Source: UBA10107 sp964572885 | GTDB lineage: Archaea > Nanobdellota > Nanobdellia > Woesearchaeales > UBA10107 | Reading direction: 5' to 3' | NCBI GenBank assembly: GCA_964572885.1 | Contig: CAZNFC010000041.1 | Span: 1 to 6,761, forward strand | DNA length: 6,761 bases | Part shown: positions 1 through 4,671 of the stretch, piece by piece | Position numbering within the stretch: position 1 is the first letter of the stretch | How the letters are laid out: each line of letters opens with the position of its first letter | Made by a program: the position numbers and the translations under genes | Notes under the pieces: generated by a model | Seen by the model: the letters and a program-made list of their open reading frames with translations, nothing else | Database searches by the model: none | What the model was told of the DNA's origin: nothing

Positions 1-535
1 AGAATGCTCCTAAAGTGAAAAAGAATGCAACAGCAGGATCAAGATTTGCAATCTTTCCGTAAGCGATGAATTCAGGAAGAAGTGCTAATATGCTTCCTGC
101 AATCATTCCTGTGGTCCTGCTCAAAAATATCAAGCAAAATAAGTACACAACAACAACAGTCAACCCTTCGTAAAGAACGCTTGAGTATCTTCCTAAGGTG
201 TATGATTCACCAGATATTGTACTTGGCTGTGCAAACCGTTTTATGAGAGAATCTTTTTCCTGATCGCTCATCTTAACTAATACGGGAGAATAAAATAATG
301 CATGTACATACTTTCCAATAGGAGGATGTTCTGCAAACATACTCCACCCATCTTTGCTGAAATCAAAAGTTGAAACAGCTTTTTCTATGCTTGCAGCATT
401 AGCGAAGTAATCATATTCATCAAATGTTCCTCCTGCTCCATTTATGTCATAAAGCCTGATACCTATCGTCAAAAGAAACAATACAGCAACTATCACATAA
501 TCGATGTTTTTCCTGGAAAGCTCGATTGTAACCAT
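1..535 (-). CDS. GT-C membrane glycosyltransferase, PMT/ArnT-like (C-terminus beyond window edge)
   Basis: This is an open frame from ATG at 535 running off the left edge, so only the first 178 residues are visible. A hydrophobic first membrane segment (about residues 11-28) is followed by an outward loop with the acidic pair D39-E40 and the motif E69-H-P-P72, then G115-R-Y-S-S119 and a second hydrophobic stretch (about 122-138). Near the cut is a LDPAVAFFF segment. This order (DE, HPP, R-x-x-S, LDPxxAFFF) is typical of GT-C enzymes such as protein O-mannosyltransferases and ArnT, which take a sugar from a polyprenyl-phosphate donor and transfer it on the outer membrane face; the first-loop acidic residues are the expected catalytic site. 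Family membership is well supported; donor and acceptor are unknown. The gene lies 43 bp beyond the methyltransferase stop and has its own TATA box, so it may be transcribed separately. The nearby GT2 gene could supply a lipid-linked donor (inference). Confidence 0.85.
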   Translation of the reverse strand, partial: MVTIELSRKNIDYVIVAVLFLLTIGIRLYDINGAGGTFDEYDYFANAASIEKAVSTFDFSKDGWSMFAEHPPIGKYVHALFYSPVLVKMSDQEKDSLIKRFAQPSTISGESYTLGRYSSVLYEGLTVVVVYLFCLIFLSRTTGMIAGSILALLPEFIAYGKIANLDPAVAFFFTLGAF

Positions 536-559
536 AAATAAAAATATCTTATTAAGAAG

Positions 560-567
560 TATATAAA
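560..567 (-). promoter_or_regulatory. Archaeal TATA box for the GT-C gene
   Basis: Read on the minus strand this is TTTATATA, matching the archaeal TATA consensus. Its centre is about 28 bp upstream of the ATG at 535. As archaeal transcription usually starts about 25-27 bp downstream of the TATA centre, the transcript would begin at or a few bases before the start codon and be essentially leaderless. No Shine-Dalgarno sequence is visible in the short gap, which agrees with that. Confidence 0.6.
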
Positions 568-578
568 GGCTTTTGTAT

Positions 579-1463
579 TCAATTTAATTGCCATTTTGGC
601 TTGAATGCTACTGGATGGCGTGATACTCCATAACGAATGTCAATTAAACGAGAAATAATGGTCCAAGGAATGATACGCTCAAATAAGTTCTTTTTTCGTA
701 TGTTCAAATTCTTAAGTACCTTGAATCTTATTATATCAGAGAATCCAGGTAGAAATCCTATTTGTTTTGGAATAAAATTAGCCTTGTTTAATGCAATAGT
801 CATAGTCCCGGGTTCAAAAAAGCTCATATGGATTTCTGGTATGACATAACGCCAATTTAGAAGCTTATTTCTATACGGACGTGAATTACCTGTCGTATAA
901 AAGAATATACCTCCGGGCTTAAGTAGGGAATATATCAAACGAAGTTCTTTGATAGGATCAGGAACATACTCAAGTACTTCAATTGCTGTTATTATATCAA
1001 ATTTATGTTTTCGTAATTGGTTTCTATTTAATATTGGAATTCCAGAAGAAACTACAACATTTTTAATATATCCTTCCTCAAACCCAACAATTTTGACATC
1101 AGTATGATTATGTACATATTTAACAAGACCTCCGTTACCGCAACCAAAGTCTAACCATTTTGTCGAATCAGACAATCTTGACAGATTAGAAATAATTTTC
1201 AAAATACCTCTCCATTCATACTCTCTGATTGTTTTGTCTGGACGCTTCATTTCAAAAACATAATCGACATATTCATCATATCCTTGTCCATTATAATAAG
1301 ATTCATCATATATCTTAACATAATTGGTTAAAGGATTTTTAATGAAAGAAAAATAACAGGATTCACATTGAAAAATAAGGAAATCGTGTTTCTTTCCTTT
1401 TTTGATCCCAATAAATTTAGACGGTTTTCCGCATATTTTACAAAGTATACTCTCTTCAGCCAT
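579..1463 (-). CDS. Class I SAM-dependent methyltransferase with N-terminal zinc ribbon
   Basis: This 294-residue protein opens with two CxxC pairs (C8/C11 and C33/C36) that form a probable zinc ribbon. A Rossmann-type methyltransferase core follows: SAM-binding motif I (LDFGCGNGG, 104-112), an acidic position after strand 2 (IVGFEEG, 125-131), the FDIITAIEVLEYV segment (155-167) and LKPGGIFFYTTGN (181-193). A zinc ribbon ahead of such a core is common in methyltransferases of sugar and natural-product clusters, including sugar C-methyltransferases, so a glycan substrate is plausible but not proven. In the motif usually written E-V-L-E-H, tyrosine (Y166) replaces histidine. The ATG at 1463 is the only reasonable start, because an in-frame TGA lies at 1476-1478. 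The start overlaps the end of the 28-residue ORF by 8 nt, suggesting coupled translation. Fold confidence is high; substrate confidence is low. Confidence 0.9.
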   Translation of the reverse strand: MAEESILCKICGKPSKFIGIKKGKKHDFLIFQCESCYFSFIKNPLTNYVKIYDESYYNGQGYDEYVDYVFEMKRPDKTIREYEWRGILKIISNLSRLSDSTKWLDFGCGNGGLVKYVHNHTDVKIVGFEEGYIKNVVVSSGIPILNRNQLRKHKFDIITAIEVLEYVPDPIKELRLIYSLLKPGGIFFYTTGNSRPYRNKLLNWRYVIPEIHMSFFEPGTMTIALNKANFIPKQIGFLPGFSDIIRFKVLKNLNIRKKNLFERIIPWTIISRLIDIRYGVSRHPVAFKPKWQLN

Positions 1464-1542
1464 TAAATGCCTTGTTCAACTTTTTCTTGTCTTTCTCACT
1501 TAGAACTACTGCATTAACCCATAATGGTTTTCTTTTTTTCAT
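1456..1542 (-). CDS. 28-residue basic ORF bridging two genes (hypothetical)
   Basis: This tiny frame starts MKKRKPLWVN and ends LNKAFNG; it is strongly basic, with nine lysines in 28 residues. Its ATG overlaps the TGA of the 76-residue gene (ATGA at 1539-1542), and its own TGA lies 8 nt inside the methyltransferase gene, so the three frames abut without a gap. It could be a real small protein, a leader that couples translation of the methyltransferase to the upstream genes, or a chance frame. It has no Shine-Dalgarno of its own and no recognisable family. The exact overlap at both ends is the only evidence in its favour. Confidence 0.35.
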   Translation of the reverse strand: MKKRKPLWVNAVVLSEKDKKKLNKAFNG

Positions 1543-1769
1543 TGTAGTCTCTGAATTATCTTATCTATTCTTTCTTGTACTGGAATGTTATAATGAATGT
1601 CGTGCATCAACCATCTTTTCCAAAAAAGCAAAAAATCTAAAGCTATTTTCTTATCTTCCTCGGAATAAGATTCCATTTTCTTCTCTAAACTGTCAAACTC
1701 ATGTTGAATCCTGTCAGTCCAGTGGATATCTTTCTCGTTCCATAATATATTGGCTTTTTCTGTCTCCAT
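1539..1769 (-). CDS. Small acidic helical protein, 76 residues (hypothetical)
   Basis: I do not recognise a family. The protein is charged and looks wholly helical: an N-terminal part with W10 and W17, a Glu/Lys-rich stretch (about 24-42), a hydrophobic and tryptophan-rich segment (about 43-54, LDFLLFWKRW) and a C-terminal amphipathic helix ending IDKIIQRLQ. No signal peptide or cysteine is present. The composition is protein-like rather than that of a random frame. The ATG at 1769 is the first possible start, as an in-frame TAA lies just upstream (around 1776-1778); a weak AGGGT lies about 11 nt ahead of it. The 5' end overlaps the zinc-ribbon gene by 56 nt in another frame, and the stop overlaps the next ATG. 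It may be a partner of the zinc-ribbon protein (inference from coupling only). Confidence 0.6.
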   Translation of the reverse strand: METEKANILWNEKDIHWTDRIQHEFDSLEKKMESYSEEDKKIALDFLLFWKRWLMHDIHYNIPVQERIDKIIQRLQ

Positions 1770-1953
1770 CGTTTGTTACCCTATTATAAACTCTATGAGC
1801 CTCTTCTGCATATGCTCTTTCTGTGCACATCGGACAGGTGTCTTTTGTTACCTTGATATGGAGCATTCTTATGTACTTCAATCCCCATAAGTTTGTGTTT
1901 GCGAATATGTACCTTCTTCCGCAAACTACGCATTTCTTGAAAAGCTCAATCAT
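1714..1953 (-). CDS. Small zinc-ribbon-like protein, 79 residues (hypothetical)
   Basis: Two CxxC pairs, C8/C11 (CVVC) and C40/C43 (CPMC), separated by 28 residues, suggest one zinc site in a ribbon fold. The region between is basic and aromatic, and the C-terminal part (44-79) is charged and probably helical. Such small zinc proteins often bind nucleic acid or serve as protein adaptors, but nothing here specifies a partner. The ATG at 1953 is the first possible start, bounded by an in-frame TAA a few codons upstream. The last 19 codons overlap the 76-residue gene, so the true extent of the C-terminus is the least certain part. It is the first gene of the leftward unit and is divergent from the RHH regulator, which makes it a possible target of that regulator (inference). 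Confidence 0.6.
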   Translation of the reverse strand: MIELFKKCVVCGRRYIFANTNLWGLKYIRMLHIKVTKDTCPMCTERAYAEEAHRVYNRVTNDGDRKSQYIMERERYPLD

Positions 1954-2011
1954 TATGATATTTTAGAATCATTTTTTCAACCATACATATACTGTACACA
2001 TACCAATAATG

Positions 2012-2020
2012 AATATATAA
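2012..2020 (+). promoter_or_regulatory. TATA box for the RHH gene, possibly shared with the divergent unit
   Basis: AATATATAA is centred about 26 bp upstream of the ATG at 2042, placing transcription initiation at or next to the start codon, so the RHH transcript is probably leaderless. The element is nearly symmetric. Read leftward it could also serve the zinc-ribbon gene with a leader of about 37 nt. A second weaker AT element near 1984-1993 (TATATGTA on the minus strand) is an alternative for the leftward unit. Confidence 0.55.
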
Positions 2021-2024
2021 GCCT

Positions 2025-2042
2025 TACGGTACATCTACCGTA
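2025..2042. promoter_or_regulatory. Perfect 7-bp inverted repeat, candidate RHH operator
   Basis: TACGGTA-CATC-TACCGTA is a perfect inverted repeat with a 4-bp spacer, lying between the TATA box and the start codon and ending on the A of the ATG. RHH dimers commonly bind short inverted repeats in pairs, and a protein bound here would cover the transcription start. Negative autoregulation by the adjacent RHH protein is the simplest reading. Repeat and position are seen directly; the binding protein is inferred. Confidence 0.55.
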
Positions 2043-2197
2043 TGGCAAAAAACTACGTAAATGTGTCAGTTCCTTCTGAATTGGTTGATTTGGTGGATAA
2101 GACATGGAAGAAAAGCAAGAAAGGTTACCGCTCCAGATCTGAATTTGTTATCTCTGCAATACGGGATAAGGTCGAGAAGGAAGATAGTTCTAAATGA
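2042..2197 (+). CDS. Ribbon-helix-helix transcriptional regulator, 51 residues
   Basis: The frame encodes MAKNYVNVSVPSELVDLVDK followed by a basic turn (KKSKKGYRSRSEF) and a second helix (FVISAIRDKVEKE). This is the classic RHH layout: a short beta strand at residues 4-10 that pairs with its dimer mate to read DNA, helix A (about 12-25), a loop with the conserved G-Y-R-S-R-S-E-F, and helix B (about 33-46). Archaeal stand-alone RHH proteins of this size are usually DNA-binding repressors. There is no C-terminal effector domain, so it probably acts without a bound metabolite. The start follows the TATA box at leaderless spacing, and a perfect inverted repeat abuts it, pointing to self-repression. 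No toxin-like gene follows it, so an antitoxin role is not favoured. Confidence 0.85.
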   Translation: MAKNYVNVSVPSELVDLVDKTWKKSKKGYRSRSEFVISAIRDKVEKEDSSK

Positions 2198-2200
2198 TTG

Positions 2201-2222
2201 AAAAGGCCTCTGAGGGGCTTTT
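2201..2222 (+). terminator. Imperfect hairpin after the RHH gene, possible terminator
   Basis: Four bases after the RHH stop, AAAAG pairs with CTTTT and CCTC with GGGG (one T-G pair, one bulged G), leaving a TGA loop. The 3' arm ends in four T residues. Archaeal termination mostly relies on T tracts and does not need hairpins, and this tract is short, so a terminator role is tentative. The same TTTT also belongs to the palindrome that follows. Confidence 0.3.
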
Positions 2223-2234
2223 AAGGCCCTTAAA
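2220..2234. repeat. 15-bp palindrome TTTAAGG-C-CCTTAAA in the spacer
   Basis: Seven bases on each side are perfectly complementary around one central C. The loop is too short for the full stem to form in RNA, so a DNA-level binding site is more likely than an RNA hairpin, although a smaller 5-bp stem is possible. It lies just upstream of the TATA-like box of the plus-strand operon. It does not match the RHH inverted repeat. Confidence 0.35.
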
Positions 2235-2243
2235 TCCCTAAGC

Positions 2244-2278
2244 TTAATAAATAACTGATTTTCATGACTATTTGGGGG
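2244..2278 (+). promoter_or_regulatory. Candidate promoter and G-rich ribosome site for the glycan operon
   Basis: TTAATAAATA (2244-2253) is a TATA-like element whose expected start site falls near 2274. That leaves a leader of roughly 9 nt containing GGGGG (2274-2278), four bases before the ATG at 2283, which could pair imperfectly with the CCUCC end of archaeal 16S rRNA. The box is weaker than those at 560 and 2012. It is the only promoter-like element close to the first gene of the plus-strand run. Confidence 0.4.
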
Positions 2279-2282
2279 CTAT

Positions 2283-2963
2283 ATGATAACTATTGTGATT
2301 CCGGCACGTAATGAGGAGAACAGCATAGAAGATACAGTTACGTCTTTCTCAAAGTATTTCCCTAAAGATGATATCCTTATTGTTACAGGCGGATGCACAG
2401 ATGATACAGAAGTAATCGCAAAACAACTGACAAAACAACTTCCAAATGTAAGATGGTTTTCAACCGGGGTCGGAAAGGGAAGGGCGATATATGAAGGATT
2501 GTCAAAAGCAAAAGGAGAGGTTGCTGGATTTGTTGATTCGGATCTTGCAATAACTCCCAAAGAATTCGCAAAACTGATTCCTTATGCAAAAGATTACGAA
2601 TGCGTAATCGCATCAAGATGGCTGCCGCAGTCTTTAATGACAAAGAAAGAACCTTTGAAGACAAGAATAGCAAGCAGAGGGCTTAATTTCATAGTAAGGC
2701 ATATAATTGGAATAGATGTAAAAGACACACAATGCGGCGCGAAGATATTTCAGACTAAATTCCTTAAAAAATTGATTCAGAAAGCAAAAGTGATGGATAT
2801 AACATTTGATGTCGAGATGCTTTGGCTTGTGAATCATTTAGGCGGAAGGATAAAGGAAGTGCCGATAGTATGGAAGCACAGTACATTAGATTCAAAGACT
2901 CATGTCATCAAAAACAGCATCAAGATGTTCAATACATTGTATGGGGTATACAAGAGAAAATGA
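2283..2963 (+). CDS. GT2 glycosyltransferase, polyprenyl-phosphate sugar synthase-like
   Basis: This 226-residue GT-A fold enzyme belongs to the dolichyl-phosphate mannose/glucose synthase group. The nucleotide-binding strand IPARNEE is at 6-12, a GKGRA segment at 64-68, the metal-binding DSD (D85-S-D87) after a hydrophobic strand, ASR at 110-112, and the signature DTQCGAKIF at 148-156, close to the DTQCGFK of Dpm1/Alg5-type enzymes. These enzymes move a sugar from a nucleotide donor to a polyprenyl phosphate on the cytoplasmic face. No transmembrane helix is present, so it would be peripheral, as are the shorter Dpm1 forms. In the GKGGA-like motif the second small residue is arginine (R67). 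It is the first gene of the operon, and its stop overlaps the next start by ATGA. Its product could be the donor for the GT-C enzyme at 1-535 (inference). Confidence 0.9.
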   Translation: MITIVIPARNEENSIEDTVTSFSKYFPKDDILIVTGGCTDDTEVIAKQLTKQLPNVRWFSTGVGKGRAIYEGLSKAKGEVAGFVDSDLAITPKEFAKLIPYAKDYECVIASRWLPQSLMTKKEPLKTRIASRGLNFIVRHIIGIDVKDTQCGAKIFQTKFLKKLIQKAKVMDITFDVEMLWLVNHLGGRIKEVPIVWKHSTLDSKTHVIKNSIKMFNTLYGVYKRK

Positions 2964-3937
2964 ATGTCGCAATAATAGGTGCAGGATTGATGGGAAGAAA
3001 GAGAGCAGATTCAGCTAAAAAATGCAATCTCAACATAAAATACATCTCAGACCAGAATGAAAAGCTTGCAAAATCACTTGCGTCAGATTTCAATGCTCAG
3101 GTAAAGTCATGGAAGTCATGTGTTGAAGATGACTCTATTGACATGATATTTGTGTGCACAAGCCATGATTCACTTAAGGATATCGCTTATGAAGCAATAA
3201 AAAATGGAAAACATGTTCTTATTGAAAAACCTGCAGGAAGAAACATAAAAGAGATACAGGATTTAATTACTGTGCATAAACTTGCTTCAAAGAACAAGTT
3301 TTCCGTAGTTAAAGTGGGATTTAATCATAGATTCCATCCTATGATTGCGAAAGCAAAGAAGTTTGCTGATTCAGATAAATTTGGAAAGCTTCTTTACATG
3401 ACTGCAGAATACGGCCATGGAGGAAGAAAAGATATGGAAAAAGAGTGGAGATGCAATAAATCAAAATCAGGCGGAGGAGAATTGCTGGATCAAGGCTCAC
3501 ATCTTATAGATTTGTATAGATGGTTCTTTGGAAATCCTGTTGATGTAAAAGGACTTGCTCCTACTTATTTATGGAAAAGCAAGGATCAAGTAGAAGATAA
3601 CGCATTCATATTATTGAAGAACAAGAAAGGAAATATAGGTCATTTCCATGTAAGCTGGACTATGTGGAAGAATTTCTTTCAGATGAAGATAACAGGGACA
3701 GAATCTGCTGCTTATCTTTCAGGATTAGGGAAGAGTTATGGTCTGGAACATATGACAGTATATTCAAAAGACATGGGTAAGGTATTGATGGACGAAACTT
3801 ATGATGGAGAGGACAAGTCATTCACAGAAGAATTAAAATACTTCCTGCAATGTATCAAGGATAAGAAGCAGCCAGAAGGTAATTTAAATGATGCCTTGGA
3901 AAACATGAAGATAATAGAGGAGATCTACAATCAATGA
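2960..3937 (+). CDS. Gfo/Idh/MocA family NAD(P)-dependent sugar oxidoreductase
   Basis: Starting at the ATG at 2960 the protein has 325 residues, usual for the family. It has an N-terminal Rossmann domain with GAGLMG (G7-x-G9-x-x-G12), the family EKP motif with K90 as candidate catalytic lysine, and the C-terminal domain motif GGGELLDQGSHLIDLYRW (171-188), whose D177 and H181 match the Asp/His catalytic pair of inositol dehydrogenase-type enzymes. The active site therefore looks intact. Such enzymes oxidise or reduce hydroxyl/keto groups on sugars and nucleotide sugars. The frame stays open 46 codons further upstream, but that part lies over the glycosyltransferase gene and lacks family character; the glycine motif immediately follows ATG 2960, which also makes an ATGA overlap with the upstream stop. 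The substrate is unknown; a nucleotide sugar is likely from context. Confidence 0.92.
   Translation: MNVAIIGAGLMGRKRADSAKKCNLNIKYISDQNEKLAKSLASDFNAQVKSWKSCVEDDSIDMIFVCTSHDSLKDIAYEAIKNGKHVLIEKPAGRNIKEIQDLITVHKLASKNKFSVVKVGFNHRFHPMIAKAKKFADSDKFGKLLYMTAEYGHGGRKDMEKEWRCNKSKSGGGELLDQGSHLIDLYRWFFGNPVDVKGLAPTYLWKSKDQVEDNAFILLKNKKGNIGHFHVSWTMWKNFFQMKITGTESAAYLSGLGKSYGLEHMTVYSKDMGKVLMDETYDGEDKSFTEELKYFLQCIKDKKQPEGNLNDALENMKIIEEIYNQ
3917..3922 (+). promoter_or_regulatory. Shine-Dalgarno GAGGAG before the dehydrogenase-like gene
   Basis: GAGGAG lies inside the end of the oxidoreductase gene, 11 nt before ATG 3934. That ATG also overlaps the preceding TGA, so both direct initiation and coupling are possible. 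Confidence 0.5.
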
Positions 3938-4671
3938 AAATAGCAGTGCTTGGTGATTCACACTTAGGACAGATCGTCAAAGAATTGCTGAGAAAAAATC
4001 ATGAGATTTCAGGAAATTTAAATAATAAAGATTACATAATTATAGCATATGACATTGCAGACAGGAAAGGAAAAGTTGACCTTTCTCAGTTAAATAAAGG
4101 AATCAATCAGATAAAAAAATCGAAAGCAAAGTCAACTGTAATTGTTCTAAGCCAGATTCCTGTCGGAACTTCAAGACAGATACAGAAATCATTGAAACTT
4201 CCTGTAATTTATATTCCTGAAAACATAAAGAAGACAAGCAAGGTAAAAGATTTCATCAACACTCCGGTTTTAGTAATTGGTTCTGACAAAGAAAAATTAG
4301 CAAGAAAAGTAAATTCAGACTTATTCAGGAAAATAAAAGGAGAAAAAGCATTCGTTAGCCTTGAAACTGCAGAGATGTGGAAGCACAGCATGAATGCATA
4401 TCTCTCGACAATGATTGTTCTTGGAAATTCAATAGGAAGAGTATGTAAGCATGTAAATGCAGACGTTTCCAAGATTATAGAATTGATGAAGTTGGATCCG
4501 AGAATAAGCGATAAAGCTCCAATAAATCCAGGACCTGCTTTTGCAGGAAACACTTTATCCAGAGATCTTGTCACATTAAGCAAGGTAGCAAAAAAGAGTA
4601 ATATGCCTGATCTATTCAACGTTCTATTAAAATATAACCCAAAGGTGGCTAATCGTGAAGCTAAAAAATAA
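3934..4671 (+). CDS. Truncated UDP-glucose/GDP-mannose dehydrogenase-like protein lacking the catalytic Cys
   Basis: The 245 residues match only the NAD-binding and central domains of nucleotide-sugar dehydrogenases, which normally exceed 400 residues. The Rossmann glycine loop is altered (G7-D-S-H-L-G12 in place of GxGxxG). The central part is recognisable: VLSQIPVGT (71-79), PEN (95-97), TAEMWKHSMNAYL (145-157), NADVSKIIELMKLDPRI (175-191) and NPGPAFAGNTLSRD (198-211). K150 and N154 keep the K-x3-N spacing, and D211 matches the family aspartate. However, the nucleophilic cysteine of GGSCFPKD is T207, the following lysine is R210, the STVP threonine is Q74, and the second catalytic glutamate position after PE is K100. 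The UDP-binding C-terminal domain is absent. It is therefore unlikely to perform the normal two-step oxidation to a uronate. It may be a one-step enzyme, a regulatory subunit or decaying; the intact frame and tight coupling argue for function. Confidence 0.8.
   Translation: MKIAVLGDSHLGQIVKELLRKNHEISGNLNNKDYIIIAYDIADRKGKVDLSQLNKGINQIKKSKAKSTVIVLSQIPVGTSRQIQKSLKLPVIYIPENIKKTSKVKDFINTPVLVIGSDKEKLARKVNSDLFRKIKGEKAFVSLETAEMWKHSMNAYLSTMIVLGNSIGRVCKHVNADVSKIIELMKLDPRISDKAPINPGPAFAGNTLSRDLVTLSKVAKKSNMPDLFNVLLKYNPKVANREAKK
4643..4648 (+). promoter_or_regulatory. Strong Shine-Dalgarno that sets the GTG start of the SDR gene
   Basis: AGGTGG lies six bases before GTG 4655 and is the best ribosome-binding match in the window. 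No in-frame ATG occurs until residue 33, past the cofactor-binding motif, so this site supports the GTG as the real start and explains the 17-nt overlap with the upstream gene. Confidence 0.65.

Noticed and set aside
637..849. 70-codon plus-strand frame within the methyltransferase
   Set aside because: It is a shadow of the conserved methyltransferase gene on the other strand, with no initiation signal.
1472..1789. 105-codon plus-strand frame over the small minus-strand genes
   Set aside because: The translation is rich in Phe/Leu/Ser as expected for the complement of Lys/Glu-rich genes, and the minus-strand frames explain the region better.
1981..2045. CCATAC (1981-1986) and GTATGG (2040-2045) as a long-range inverted repeat
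   Set aside because: Only six bases match over a wide separation in AT-rich DNA, and the second copy overlaps the coding start; chance is the simpler explanation.
2822..2959. Longer N-terminus (46 extra codons) for the Gfo/Idh oxidoreductase
   Set aside because: The extension lies wholly over the glycosyltransferase gene, has no family character, and the Rossmann motif starts directly at the internal ATG 2960, which also overlaps the upstream stop as ATGA.
2042..2963. RHH gene as antitoxin of a toxin-antitoxin pair
   Set aside because: The gene downstream is a clear GT2 glycosyltransferase behind an 85-bp spacer, and no toxin-like small protein follows. The divergent small genes show no toxin motif.
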